From Gemmatimonadaceae bacterium (GTDB taxonomy: Bacteria > Gemmatimonadota > Gemmatimonadetes > Gemmatimonadales > Gemmatimonadaceae): a stretch of DNA of 64,000 nt. This document shows positions 38,198-47,508 of the stretch, piece after piece (position 1 is the stretch's first letter; every line of letters begins with the position of its first letter). The DNA lies in assembly GCA_020852815.1 (NCBI GenBank), contig JADZAN010000019.1:186001-250000 (forward strand). The letters are read 5' to 3'. Both the position numbers and the translations under genes were made by a program. The notes below the pieces were generated by a model. The model saw only the letters and a list, made by a program, of their open reading frames with translations. It was not told where the DNA came from and searched no databases.

Positions 38198-39484
38198 ATG
38201 ACCGACACCCACCGCCCGGTGCAGCGCTGCGACAACTGCGGCCACGCACTCCCCGACGACGACGCCGCGCCGCAGTGCCCGCGGTGCGGCGGCCTGCTCG
38301 CCATCGAGCACCCGGCGCCGGCGCACGACGCCCCCTCGCTGCGGGCGCGTTTCGACGCGCGCTGCTGCCTGACGTCGCCAGGCGCAACCGCGTCGGGCGT
38401 ATGGCGCTTTGCCGAGATCGTGCATCCGTCAGCCGCAACCCCCGTCAGCTACCCCGAGGGGAACACGCCGCTCCTGGCGCGCGACGCCGTGCGGGCCTTT
38501 GCCGGGTGCGAGGGGCTCCTCCTCAAGCACGAGGGGATGAATCCCACGGGCTCGTTCAAGGACCGCGGCATGACCGTTGGCGTGACGCAAGCCAGGCGGC
38601 TCGGGGCGCGCGCCGTGGCCTGCGCCTCCACGGGCAACACGTCGGCCTCGCTGGCGTCGTACGCGGCGCTCGCCGGCATCCCGGCCCTCGTCTTTGTCCC
38701 TGCCGGCCAGATCGCGCTAGGCAAGCTCACGCAGACACTGGCGTACGGGGCGCGCACCCTTCTCGTGCGTGGTGACTTTGACGCCTGCCTCTCACTGGTG
38801 CGCGAATCGAGTTCCAGACTCGGGATCTATCTCCTGAACTCGATCAATCCGTGGCGGCTCGAGGGGCAGAAGACGATCGTCTTCGAACTGTTGCAGCAGT
38901 TGCGATGGGAGGCGCCGGATTGGATCGCGCTCCCCGCCGGCAACCTCGGGAATGTTTCCGCGTTCGGAAAGGCGTTGCGCGAGGCCAGGGCGTGGGGCCT
39001 CATCGACCGTGTCCCGCGCCTGCTGGCGGTGCAGGCGGCGGGGGCATCGCCGTTCTACCAGAGCTTTTCCGATGATTTCGCCATACGTCATCGCATGAAG
39101 GCCGACACGATGGCCACCGCGATCAGGATCGGCGATCCGGCGTCGTACGACCGGGCGGTCTCTGCCATTCGCGAGACGAACGGGATTGTGACGCGCGTCA
39201 CCGATGAGCAGATCCTCGAGGCGAAGGCGGCGATCGACGGTGCCGGTGTTGGCTGCGAGCCGGCGAGTGCGGCGAGCGTGGCGGGAGTCCGGCGCATGGT
39301 GCAGGACGGGATCATTGCACCGCACGAGCGGGTGGTCTCGATCCTCACCGGCCACGTGCTGAAGGATCCCGGGGTCCTGCAATGGTACCACCAGGAGGCG
39401 GCGCCGCCACCGCCGCGCGCCAACCGACCGATCGAGATCGATGCCGACCTGGCCGCGGTGGAGCGGGTGTTGCAGATGGGGTAG
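38198..39484 (+). CDS. thrC: Threonine synthase with N-terminal zinc ribbon
   Basis: A 428-residue PLP enzyme converting O-phosphohomoserine to threonine, completing the thr operon. The PLP lysine is Lys121 in NPTGSFKDRGM; CASTGNTSASLASYAA binds the phosphate. Residues 11-30 form a CxxC...CxxC zinc ribbon (Cys11, 14, 27, 30), found in a subset of threonine synthases. An imperfect GC hairpin (39502-39533) follows the stop. Confidence 0.95.
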   Translation: MTDTHRPVQRCDNCGHALPDDDAAPQCPRCGGLLAIEHPAPAHDAPSLRARFDARCCLTSPGATASGVWRFAEIVHPSAATPVSYPEGNTPLLARDAVRAFAGCEGLLLKHEGMNPTGSFKDRGMTVGVTQARRLGARAVACASTGNTSASLASYAALAGIPALVFVPAGQIALGKLTQTLAYGARTLLVRGDFDACLSLVRESSSRLGIYLLNSINPWRLEGQKTIVFELLQQLRWEAPDWIALPAGNLGNVSAFGKALREARAWGLIDRVPRLLAVQAAGASPFYQSFSDDFAIRHRMKADTMATAIRIGDPASYDRAVSAIRETNGIVTRVTDEQILEAKAAIDGAGVGCEPASAASVAGVRRMVQDGIIAPHERVVSILTGHVLKDPGVLQWYHQEAAPPPPRANRPIEIDADLAAVERVLQMG

Positions 39485-39501
39485 CGCGGCGTGAGGTGGG
39501 G

Positions 39502-39533
39502 CGCGGGGGCGCTGGAGCGTGGCGCTCCCCGCG
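39502..39533 (+). terminator. Imperfect hairpin after thrC
   Basis: CGCGGGGGCGC (39502-39512) pairs with GCGCTCCCCGCG (39522-39533) with one bulge. It lies 18 bases after the thrC stop and has no T-run. Confidence 0.5.
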
Positions 39534-39647
39534 ATGTTGCCTGTGCGTCAGGTTGCCCGTCGGTTGACTTTGCGGCGGCTGCCGGGGTCTTACCTGACAA
39601 GTCCCGCGCGTTTGCAGTACTGACAATCGGTTGCCTGACGAGAAAGG

Positions 39648-39677
39648 TTGTCGCGAGGCGCCGGATTCCGCTATGTT
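39648..39677 (+). promoter_or_regulatory. Candidate promoter of the OmpA gene
   Basis: TTGTCG (39648-39653) and TATGTT (39672-39677) with an 18-base spacer match the housekeeping consensus at 4 of 6 positions each. They lie about 90 bases before the start. The surrounding 39560-39680 patch is AT-richer than the coding sequence. Confidence 0.45.
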
Positions 39678-39764
39678 GTCGGTACTTCTGGCGTGGCGTG
39701 CCCTTCGGCGTTTGTGGGGGCGGCCGTGCGACGCAGTGAATCGCTCCATTCACCAGAGGATTGC

Positions 39765-41087
39765 ATGAGACAACGACTCGTAGGGGTTGCGGTGCTGGCG
39801 GTGGCCATGGCTGCCTTGCCGGCCCACGCCCAGAAGCCGCTCGCCGTCGAGGTGGGAGGGTTCGGGCAGTTCAACCTGTTCGACAAGAACCTGGATATCG
39901 ACAACACGCTCACGCTGGGTGGCCGCGCCGGCGTGCATCTCTTCAAGCGACTCTGGGCAGAAGGCGACCTCCAGTTCGGCAAGGCCGACTGGTCGCTCGC
40001 GAGCGGCACGACGAAGTCGCTCACCCTTCGCCCGTGGGCGGCGCGCGTGGTGTATGCGCCCAAGCTCGCGGAGAAGACGAGCCTGCTGCTGGGCGCCGGC
40101 TACCAGAACAACGTGTACATCGGCCGCACCAATCAGGTCACTGGGCAGCTCGCCTCGAAGAACGAGTACGAGGATGCCTTCACAGGACTCGTGGGGCTCA
40201 AGCAGTGCCTCAACGAGAAGTGGAACCTTCGTGGTGATCTCGTCGGCGACTACAACCCGTCGCCGAACCAGAACAGCACGGCAGGGACGCTCGACGGCAA
40301 GGCGACCAACTACGGGCTGCGCGTCGGCCTGGGCTACTCGGTAAACGGCAAGTGCTACGAGAAGCCGGCACCGCCGCCGCCTCCCCCGCCGCCACCGCCG
40401 CCGCCCCCGCCGCCGCCACCGCCTCCGCCGCCGGCCAACGATCCGCCGGTCATCACGATCACCGCGCCCGCCAACGGCTCGGCGTTCACCGGGCCGGTCA
40501 CCTTCACGGCGACCTGCACGGACAAGGAAGACGGCACCATCTCCAACAAGGTGACGTGGCGCAGCAACCGTGACGGCGACCTTGGCACCGGCGCCAGCAT
40601 CACCAAGACGCTCTCCGCCGGCACGCACACCGTGACCGCCAGCTGCACCGACGCCAACGGGCACACGGTGACCTCGACCGTCACGGTCACGGTCAACGAA
40701 CTCCTCGTCCGCCTCAACTGGGTCTACTTCAACTTCGACAAGGCGACGCTGACCAAGGCCGGGCGCGACACGCTCGACCGCGTCATCGCCACGCTGAAGG
40801 ACAAGGCGGACTGGAAGGTGGCGGTCGAAGGGCACACCGACCCGTACGGCAGCGACACCTACAACCAGAAGCTCTCCGACAGCCGCGCGACGACGGTCGT
40901 TGGCTACCTGACCAAGGGTGGCATCGACGCCGGCCGCATCTCGCAGAAGGGCTTCAGCGAGGCCTGCCTCGTGCTCGACGACGATCACGACAAGCCGGTC
41001 AAGTCCAAGCGGGCGCACGGCGTCAACCGTCGCGTCGAGATCTGGTCGGTTGGCAACGCCGGTACGTCGGCCTCCTGCCGCCAGTAG
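39765..41087 (+). CDS. OmpA-family outer-membrane protein with beta-barrel, polyproline linker and peptidoglycan-binding domain
   Basis: A 440-residue outer-membrane protein. Signal peptide MRQRLVGVAVLAVAMAALPAHAQ is followed by a barrel domain (about 24-195) with alternating strands such as RAGVHLFKRLWAEGDLQFG. A run of 21 prolines (residues 203-223) comes next, then an Ig/HYR-like domain (PPVITITAPANGSAFTGPVT, about 227-320). The OmpA C-terminal domain is LNWVYFNFDKATLTKAGRD and VAVEGHTDPYGSDTYNQKLS. AGAGGA before ATG 39765 is a good ribosome site. It anchors the outer membrane to the cell wall. Confidence 0.92.
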   Translation: MRQRLVGVAVLAVAMAALPAHAQKPLAVEVGGFGQFNLFDKNLDIDNTLTLGGRAGVHLFKRLWAEGDLQFGKADWSLASGTTKSLTLRPWAARVVYAPKLAEKTSLLLGAGYQNNVYIGRTNQVTGQLASKNEYEDAFTGLVGLKQCLNEKWNLRGDLVGDYNPSPNQNSTAGTLDGKATNYGLRVGLGYSVNGKCYEKPAPPPPPPPPPPPPPPPPPPPPPANDPPVITITAPANGSAFTGPVTFTATCTDKEDGTISNKVTWRSNRDGDLGTGASITKTLSAGTHTVTASCTDANGHTVTSTVTVTVNELLVRLNWVYFNFDKATLTKAGRDTLDRVIATLKDKADWKVAVEGHTDPYGSDTYNQKLSDSRATTVVGYLTKGGIDAGRISQKGFSEACLVLDDDHDKPVKSKRAHGVNRRVEIWSVGNAGTSASCRQ

Positions 41088-41113
41088 CGCCTGAACGGAA
41101 GTCCCGGAACGAC

Positions 41114-41150
41114 ACGAAGCCCCCGGCGCCAATGGCGCCGGGGGCTTCGT
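41114..41150. terminator. Perfect 17-bp hairpin between convergent ompA-like and cheR genes
   Basis: ACGAAGCCCCCGGCGCC (41114-41130), loop AAT, exact complement (41134-41150). It is the strongest hairpin in the window and serves the ends of both convergent transcripts. Confidence 0.8.
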
Positions 41151-41172
41151 CCATCCGTGACCCGATGGCGCG

Positions 41173-42039
41173 TTAGGCGACGGCCTTGCCGGCGACCGGT
41201 GCCTTGGCCGAGGCGATCTCGCTCGGGCGGCGATACAGCGACGTTGTCGCCCCCGGGACGCGCGCCAGCGACTCGGTGAGCCCCAGCGTGTTCTCCGTCC
41301 CGCCCAGCAGCACCGTCCCGCCGGGTGCAAGCATCCGTGCGATGCGGTCCAGCACGTCGCGCTTGGTGTCGGCGTCGAAGTAGATCAGCACGTTGCGCAC
41401 GAAGACCACATCGAACGTCCCGAGCCCGGAGAACGGCTGCAGGAGGTTCTGTTCGCGGAAGCTGATGGTGCTCCGCAGCGCATCGGTGACCTGGAAGCCC
41501 GCCGGCACCTGCTTGAAGTACTTCATCAGCAGCTGCACGGGGAGCCCGCGTTGCACCTCGAACTGGTTGTAGATCCCTTCCTTCGCGCGGGCCAGCGTCG
41601 CCGCCGCGTAGTCGGTGGCCACGATCTCGACGCGCGTGGTCCCCAGCGTGGCCTTCATCTGGTCCATGATCATCGCGATCGAGTACGGCTCCTGCCCAGT
41701 GGAACAGGCGGCGCACCAGATGCGGATCGCGCGTCCCTGGGCGCGGGCGCGCGGGACGATCTCCGGGATCAGCTGCTTCTCCAGCGCCTGGAAGGGGGCG
41801 TTGTCGCGGAAGAAGAGCGTCTCGCCGGTGGTCATCGCATCGCAGACCGCCTTGACCATCTCGGCGGTGCTGCGCGTGCGCAGGGCCCCGACGAGTGCCG
41901 CCAGGTCGGCCAGCCCGAAGCGTGTTGCAACTGGCGGCAAGCGGCTCTCGAGGAGGTACTCCTTGCCTTCCCCGAGCGCCAGGCCGGAACCGCGCTTGAG
42001 CAGTTCGGCGAGGAATCGATAGTCGTCCGGCGCAATCAT
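41173..42039 (-). CDS. cheR: CheR, chemoreceptor glutamate methyltransferase
   Basis: A 288-residue SAM-dependent methyltransferase that methylates receptor glutamates for adaptation. An N-terminal helical domain precedes the SAM-binding IRIWCAACSTGQEPYSIAM. The blocks ISFREQNLL, FDVVFVRNVLIYFD and GGTVLLGGTENT complete the CheR pattern. The ATG overlaps the cheB stop by 4 bases. It is the last gene of the che operon, ending on a TAA inside a GCCTAACG motif. Confidence 0.95.
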   Translation of the reverse strand: MIAPDDYRFLAELLKRGSGLALGEGKEYLLESRLPPVATRFGLADLAALVGALRTRSTAEMVKAVCDAMTTGETLFFRDNAPFQALEKQLIPEIVPRARAQGRAIRIWCAACSTGQEPYSIAMIMDQMKATLGTTRVEIVATDYAAATLARAKEGIYNQFEVQRGLPVQLLMKYFKQVPAGFQVTDALRSTISFREQNLLQPFSGLGTFDVVFVRNVLIYFDADTKRDVLDRIARMLAPGGTVLLGGTENTLGLTESLARVPGATTSLYRRPSEIASAKAPVAGKAVA

Positions 42040-43133
42040 GCGGCCCCCACACAGCTGATCGAGGTGATCTTCCCGGCGATTTCCTTGAGGGGAAGGACAT
42101 GCTGCGACAGGCCGGCGTGCACCACGGCACCCGGCATCCCCCACACCACCGACGTCGCCTCGTCCTGGGCAATCACGCGCCCACCCCGCTCCCGCACCGC
42201 CGCGCAGCCACGGCATCCATCGTCGCCCATCCCGGTGAGCACGACCGCGAGGGTGGCCGGCCCGTACACCGCGGCAATGGAGCGCAGCATGGGGTCGGCC
42301 GCGGGGCGGCAGTGGTTCTCGGGCGGCGTCTGTTCGAGCTTGAGCACCGGATGTCCCTCGATGGTGTGCACGAGCATGTGCCAGTCGCCAGGTGCAACGT
42401 AGGTATAGCCGGGCTTGACCGGCATCCCGTTGGTTGCCTCCAGGCAGGGACGCCCGGCGTCGCGCTGCAGTCGCTGCGCGAGCAGCGCGGTGAACACGGG
42501 CGGCATGTGCTGCGTGACGAGGATCGGGAGCGGGAAGTCCGCCGGGAGCCCGCCCAGCACGTCGGCCAGGGCGTTGGGGCCGCCGGTGCTCGCCGCGATC
42601 GCCACGACCTTCGGCGTCACGTCGCTCGCCGGGCCGCGCGCGGCGACGATGATCGAGGCGGCCGCCGGAGGCGCGGGGCGCGGCGCCGTGCGCAGCACCG
42701 GGTCGATGTTGGTCTTCTTCGCGCGCCCGATCGCCCGCACCTTGCTCACGATTTCGCGCGACACGCCGGCCAGCGCCGCCCCGCCCGCTCGCGCCGAGGG
42801 CTTCGAGATGTAGTCCGCCGCGCCAAGCGACAGCGCCTGCATGGTGATGGCCGCCCCCTGCTGCGTGAGCGAGCTGGCCATGATCACCCTAACCTTGGGA
42901 TACATGTTCAGGATCAGCGGCAGCGCCGTGATCCCGTCCATCACCGGCATCTCCACGTCGAGCAACACGACGTCGACGTCCAGGTGCCGAAGGGCGTCCA
43001 GCGCCAGCTGCCCGTTAGGCGCCGTCGTCACGACGGTGATGTCGCCGGCATCCTCGAGAATGCGCCCGATGGCACCGCGCACCACCGCACTGTCGTCGAC
43101 CAGCAGGACGCGAATGGGAGGGAGGTTCGCCAT
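42036..43133 (-). CDS. cheB: CheB, receptor methylesterase with receiver domain
   Basis: A 365-residue two-domain response regulator. The receiver domain has LLVDDSAVVRG, the phospho-Asp59 in VVLLDVEMPVMDG, and SKP. The methylesterase domain has the catalytic Ser in VAIAASTGGPNAL, His in LVTQHMPPVFT and Asp in VVLTGMGDDG. It removes methyl groups when phosphorylated by CheA. The start overlaps the cheY stop by 1 base. Confidence 0.95.
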   Translation of the reverse strand: MANLPPIRVLLVDDSAVVRGAIGRILEDAGDITVVTTAPNGQLALDALRHLDVDVVLLDVEMPVMDGITALPLILNMYPKVRVIMASSLTQQGAAITMQALSLGAADYISKPSARAGGAALAGVSREIVSKVRAIGRAKKTNIDPVLRTAPRPAPPAAASIIVAARGPASDVTPKVVAIAASTGGPNALADVLGGLPADFPLPILVTQHMPPVFTALLAQRLQRDAGRPCLEATNGMPVKPGYTYVAPGDWHMLVHTIEGHPVLKLEQTPPENHCRPAADPMLRSIAAVYGPATLAVVLTGMGDDGCRGCAAVRERGGRVIAQDEATSVVWGMPGAVVHAGLSQHVLPLKEIAGKITSISCVGAA

Positions 43134-43498
43134 CAGGCGATTCCGCACGCCGCCAGCTTGCCGCCGATGATCTCGGCGTCAAATGGCTTCATGATGTATT
43201 CGTTGGCGCCAAGCCCGATGGCCTGCTGGATCTTCTCGAACGTGTTGTGCGTCGTGCACATGATCACCGGCGTGTCGGCATACACCGGGTTGGCCCGCAG
43301 CTCGCGCACGAACGTGAGCCCGTCCATCACGGGCATGTCGATGTCGCACAGCACGGCGTCGGGCTTGGCACCCTGGCAGGCGGCCAGCGCCTGCGCGCCA
43401 TCCGGCGCCTCGCGCACGGCGTAGCCCATCGGTTCCAGGATGCGACGGATCGCCTTGCGAATGGCCAGTGAATCGTCGATGACGAGAATCTCTTTCAT
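43133..43498 (-). CDS. cheY: CheY-type single-domain response regulator
   Basis: A 121-residue receiver: ILVIDDSLAIRKAIRR, phospho-Asp in VLCDIDMPVMDGLTF, and the C-terminal EYIMKPFD lysine. No output domain, so it likely binds a motor or competes for phosphate. Immediately followed by cheB. A 220-base gap (43499-43718) separates it from the MFS gene upstream; that gap holds a GC-rich repeat with two near-identical CTGCAGCTCGCGGCGC copies. Confidence 0.9.
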   Translation of the reverse strand: MKEILVIDDSLAIRKAIRRILEPMGYAVREAPDGAQALAACQGAKPDAVLCDIDMPVMDGLTFVRELRANPVYADTPVIMCTTHNTFEKIQQAIGLGANEYIMKPFDAEIIGGKLAACGIA

Positions 43499-43660
43499 GT
43501 CCGCGTCGCTCTAGCGTCGGAGGAGGATCGCGGGTGCCGCGACGTTCGGCGCGGCCCGTACCCGGGAGTATCGGCCGCACCACCAGAAGCTGTTGTGAGG
43601 AATTCCTGCGCCGCGCATGGTGCAGCGCCGGACACGTCGCCGCGCGCGGACTCGGCCGCA

Positions 43661-43714
43661 CTGCAGCTCGCGGCGCAGTTCGAGCTGCGGCTCGCGCTGC
43701 AGCTCGCGGCGCGG
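43661..43714. repeat. GC-rich direct/inverted repeat between MFS gene and cheY
   Basis: CTGCAGCTCGCGGCGC occurs twice about 37 bases apart, with an intervening GAGCTGCGG inverted part. It could fold as a hairpin in the 220-base gap inside the che operon and reduce readthrough from the MFS gene into cheY. Confidence 0.45.
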
Positions 43715-43718
43715 GTCG

Positions 43719-44957
43719 CTAGTTAGGCGACGCGGTGGAGGAACAGCGCGGCGACGTCACGCGCTCGGCGATGTGATGTGCCGCACGATCTTCGCCAACC
43801 TCGCGCGCCAGTGCGCGCAAGGCGCCGAATGCCAGGAGGGCGAGCCCCCCCTCCAGCGCCCCCACGAGCGCGAAGATCGTCCGGTACCCGCGCACGGGAT
43901 CGTCCCCGCGCGTGAGGACGAGCAGGATGCCGCCAACCATCGGCCCCACAAGGAAGCCGAGGGAGCCGGCCACCTGGAAGGCACCGAACAGCCCCTCGCC
44001 GTGCCCGCGTCGCGCGAGGTCGGAGATGAGGAGGAGGTTGGGGGTGAACATCAGCGCCGACAGGACCCCCGAGGCGAGCATCGCCGCCGGGAGCCATCCT
44101 TGCGGCACCACGCCGTACGACGCGAAGACCACACCGAACAGCACGTTGCCCACCATCATGGGAACGAACCAGCCGATGCGATCGGCCAACCGCCCCGCCG
44201 GGTAGCACAGGAGGGCGAAGGGGAGCATGAAGAGCGCGATCAGCCCGCCACGCTGCGACGCGCTGAGTCCGTGGACCTGCGTCAGGAAGAGCGTGAAGGT
44301 CGAGACAAACACGCCGATGCTGAAGCGATCCATGAAGGCGTAGCCGAGCGGAATCCACGCCCGCAGACGTTCACGATCGAAGGCATAACGATGCGTGCGC
44401 GGCGACGCGGCCGGCACCGGGACCGCGGGAATGGCGAGCGAGACCACCGCCGCCACCACGAGGAGTGCGGCTCCCACCGTGTAGACCAGCCCCGTCCCCC
44501 GATCGACGAGCCAGCCACCGAAGGGAGAACCAATCGCCACGCCGATCATGAGCGCCGTGGCCAGCGCCCCCAGCGAGCCGCCGCGTTTCTCCCCCGACGT
44601 CCGGTTGGACGCCAGCATCAGGAGCGTGACCGCCGGAAGGTGCACCGCGCCGTCGAGCACGCGGAACGCAAAGAGCACGGGGAGCGACGGGGCGAGCCAC
44701 ATCCCCACGAAGGCCAACGCGTCGACCACGAGGGCGAGGGCGATCCACCGCCCCACCTCCGCGCGCCGACGCGCCAACCGCATCCCCAGCGGGACGGTGA
44801 ACATCCCAGCCAGCATGTTCACCGTCATGAACGCATGCGCGTCGCTCGCCGAACCGCCATGGGCGGTCATGACCAGTTCGTGCAGTCCCGGGACGAGGAG
44901 CGTCACCGGAACCAGCGTGAAGAACATTGCGAGGGCGATCGCCGCGCGAGTGCGCAT
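43719..44957 (-). CDS. Major facilitator superfamily transporter
   Basis: A 412-residue integral membrane transporter with about 12 hydrophobic segments. The cytoplasmic loop GMRLARRRAEVGRW between TM2 and TM3 and PAGRLADRIGWFVP between TM8 and TM9 are typical MFS A-motif positions. Substrate unknown; drug/sugar efflux-like families look closest. It starts 3 bases after the chemoreceptor stop, inside the che operon, which is uncommon and suggests either a chemotaxis ligand transporter or an insertion. Confidence 0.85.
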   Translation of the reverse strand: MRTRAAIALAMFFTLVPVTLLVPGLHELVMTAHGGSASDAHAFMTVNMLAGMFTVPLGMRLARRRAEVGRWIALALVVDALAFVGMWLAPSLPVLFAFRVLDGAVHLPAVTLLMLASNRTSGEKRGGSLGALATALMIGVAIGSPFGGWLVDRGTGLVYTVGAALLVVAAVVSLAIPAVPVPAASPRTHRYAFDRERLRAWIPLGYAFMDRFSIGVFVSTFTLFLTQVHGLSASQRGGLIALFMLPFALLCYPAGRLADRIGWFVPMMVGNVLFGVVFASYGVVPQGWLPAAMLASGVLSALMFTPNLLLISDLARRGHGEGLFGAFQVAGSLGFLVGPMVGGILLVLTRGDDPVRGYRTIFALVGALEGGLALLAFGALRALAREVGEDRAAHHIAERVTSPRCSSTASPN

Positions 44958-44960
44958 AGA

Positions 44961-47009
44961 TCAGAAAGCTCGCATCTTTCTCAGGAACTCCGCAACCGCC
45001 GCATTGAGCTTCTCCGATTCCGACGAGAGCTGCCCCGAGGCGACCTTGATGTTCTCTGCGGTATGTCCGCTCTCGATGGCGACCTGCGTCACGTTGGCGA
45101 TGTTGTAGCTCACGTCGGCAGTCCCGCGCGCCGCCTCGCTCACGTTCCGCGAGATCTCGCCCGTCGCCGCGTTCTGCTCCTCGACCGCGCCCGCGATGGT
45201 CGTCGAGATCTCGTTGATCTTGTCGATGACGCCGGCAATCTCCCGAATGGCGGTGACGGCCAGCCCGGTGTCGGCCTGCACGCCGGCGATCTTGTTGCCG
45301 ATCTCCTCGGTGGCCTTCGCGGTCTGCCGCGCCAGCTCCTTCACCTCGTTGGCGACGACCGCGAAGCCCTTCCCTGCCTCGCCCGCGCGCGCCGCCTCGA
45401 TGGTGGCGTTGAGCGCGAGGAGGTTGGTCTGCTGCGCGATCGAGGTGATGACCTTCACCACCTGGCCAATCTCCTGGCTCGACTGCCCCAGCTTGGCCAT
45501 CGTGTCCGAGGTCACGGCCGCCTGCTTCACGGCGGTCTGCGAGATCAATGACGCTTCCTGCACGCGCGCCGCAATCTCGCGGATGCTCGCCGTGAGTTCC
45601 TCCGACGACGCGGCCACGGTCTGCACGTTACGCGTCGCTTCCTCTGACGCGGCGGCAACCGCCTGTGCCTGGCGCGTGGTCTCTTCCGACGACGCCGCCA
45701 TCCCCTGCGCGCTCGCCTCGAGCTCGGTGGCCGAAGAGCTGACGACGCTCACGACGGTCTGCACGTTGCGCTCGAAGTCATCGGCCATCTGCACGCGGTC
45801 GGTGATGACCGCCCAGGTGACCATGGCGCCGATGTACTTGCGATCCTTGTCGTAGATCGCGACCACGTTGAGGTCGAGCGTCTCGGGGCCGAGCTTGATC
45901 TTGGCGCGATGCGGGAGGTTCTTGTCCGAGGCCAGCATCCGGCGCTGGTGCGACGGGTCCTTGTGGAAGATGTCGATCTTCTGCCCCAGCACCTTGTCGG
46001 CCGGGATCGGGAGGTACGCCTGCAGCGCCTGCAGCGTGCGGATCGACGCCGGGTTGACGTAGGTCAGCGTGAGGTCGAGGTCCGTGAGCATCACGTTGAT
46101 GTTCACGTTGTCCATCATGTTCTGCAGGCGCTGCGCCTCGCTCTGGGCGCGCTCACGCTCGGTGACGTCTTCCCAGTTCACGATGAAGCCGGCGACCGCT
46201 TCCTTGTTCCAGATGGCGCTGACGCAGAGGTCCAGCTTGCGGCTGCCGACCGTGATCACACGGCGATACGGGAGGTTGCGCGCGTTGGTGAGCAGCTGAC
46301 GGACGCGTCCCTTGAGTTCGCCCACGTGGAAGCGGTCAATCGAGCCGCCGAGCATCTGGTCCTCGCGCAGGCCGAACAGCGCGACCGTCACGTCCTCCAT
46401 CCCCTTCATCGTCTCGTGCGACTTCTTGTTCATCCACACGAGGTCGAAGTTCGTGTCGGCGACAAAGATGTTTGTCCCCACGCCCTCGAGCGCGGAATAC
46501 AGCAGCGCCGGGTTGGAGGTGAGCGGCGAGGTGCCGCGGGCCGCGGCGGCCGGCGCCTCGCCCTCGCCCTCGACCTCGACCGACTCGGCACCGGCGATCG
46601 CAAAGCTCGCGACCGCCTGGTAGGCATCGCCCCACGCCTTCTGCAGCGGCTTGCTCCACAGCGGCCCGGCCACCGTGGCCAGCGCGGCCAGCAGCGCATC
46701 GCCAACCGCCGGGTAGTGCGCGGCCTTGGCGCCGTAGGCCACGTGGCGTGCGCCTAACGCGGTGGCCACTTCCTCGAGGCGCTCCGGCTTGTCGGCGTTG
46801 GCCACGACCACGCTGATGGCCTGGAGCAGCTTCTTGCGCTGCTCGGACATGTCGACGTGGGCAAAGAGCGGCTTCACCTCGGGGTACCGCTCGAAGAGGA
46901 TGCGGTAGAAGGTGCGGGCCAGGAGGTCGGCGCGCGGCTTGAGCGCGTCGAACGAATCACGGAGCAACTTGACGCTGGAAGACACCCGGGCGGGCTTGAC
47001 TCGCGGCAT
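44961..47009 (-). CDS. Soluble chemoreceptor: flavohaemoglobin-type globin, two PAS domains and MCP signalling domain
   Basis: A 682-residue methyl-accepting chemotaxis protein without a membrane segment. Residues 14-140 are a globin with the haem-pocket residues of flavohaemoglobin: Tyr35 (B10), Phe49 (CD1), Gln57 (E7) and the haem-ligating His89 (F8). Two PAS domains follow (about 167-285 and 295-410; [32 protein letters not shown]). The signalling domain ends the protein, with the hairpin tip [25 protein letters not shown]-like core. It should sense O2 or NO and control CheA. ATG 47009 is preferred to an upstream in-frame start at 47204. Confidence 0.88.
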   Translation of the reverse strand: MPRVKPARVSSSVKLLRDSFDALKPRADLLARTFYRILFERYPEVKPLFAHVDMSEQRKKLLQAISVVVANADKPERLEEVATALGARHVAYGAKAAHYPAVGDALLAALATVAGPLWSKPLQKAWGDAYQAVASFAIAGAESVEVEGEGEAPAAAARGTSPLTSNPALLYSALEGVGTNIFVADTNFDLVWMNKKSHETMKGMEDVTVALFGLREDQMLGGSIDRFHVGELKGRVRQLLTNARNLPYRRVITVGSRKLDLCVSAIWNKEAVAGFIVNWEDVTERERAQSEAQRLQNMMDNVNINVMLTDLDLTLTYVNPASIRTLQALQAYLPIPADKVLGQKIDIFHKDPSHQRRMLASDKNLPHRAKIKLGPETLDLNVVAIYDKDRKYIGAMVTWAVITDRVQMADDFERNVQTVVSVVSSSATELEASAQGMAASSEETTRQAQAVAAASEEATRNVQTVAASSEELTASIREIAARVQEASLISQTAVKQAAVTSDTMAKLGQSSQEIGQVVKVITSIAQQTNLLALNATIEAARAGEAGKGFAVVANEVKELARQTAKATEEIGNKIAGVQADTGLAVTAIREIAGVIDKINEISTTIAGAVEEQNAATGEISRNVSEAARGTADVSYNIANVTQVAIESGHTAENIKVASGQLSSESEKLNAAVAEFLRKMRAF

Positions 47010-47034
47010 GGTTCTGTTCCTGTGTGGAGAGGTA

Positions 47035-47508
47035 TTACGCTGCGGCGAGCTCGAGACGCAGCAGGGCGTGGACGTGGACAACGACAAGCAGGCCGCGTTC
47101 GCGGCGGACGATACCGGCGCACGCCTGGCGCCACGTCGGTTCGAGGGTGGGCGGCGGTGGTTCCACCGCCGTCGCTTCGACCGAGAGCACGTCGCCCACT
47201 TCATCGACGAGGAGCGAGAACAGCTCCCCCTCGTGGCGGACCACGACGTTCGTCGGCGCGTGATCGGGGTCGCGCGGCGGGAGCCCGAGCCGCGTGCGCA
47301 GCTCGACCGCGGTGACGATCTGGCCGCGCAGGTTGAGGAAGCCCGCCACCTCGATCGGCGTGCGCGGGACGCGCGCGATGCGCTGGGCCAGCAGCACTTC
47401 CTGCACGAGGAGGACGGGGATGCCCAGCCACTGGTTGGCGAGGCGGAACGTGACGTACTCGATGGCCGCCGCTCCCGTCTCGCGGGCGTTGGTGCTGACG
47501 GTGCTCAT
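47035..47508 (-). CDS. cheW: CheW adaptor protein
   Basis: A 157-residue CheW domain linking receptor and Che[45 protein letters not shown] and [13 protein letters not shown]. The ATG overlaps the cheA stop by 4 bases (ATGA). Confidence 0.93.
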   Translation of the reverse strand: MSTVSTNARETGAAAIEYVTFRLANQWLGIPVLLVQEVLLAQRIARVPRTPIEVAGFLNLRGQIVTAVELRTRLGLPPRDPDHAPTNVVVRHEGELFSLLVDEVGDVLSVEATAVEPPPPTLEPTWRQACAGIVRRERGLLVVVHVHALLRLELAAA

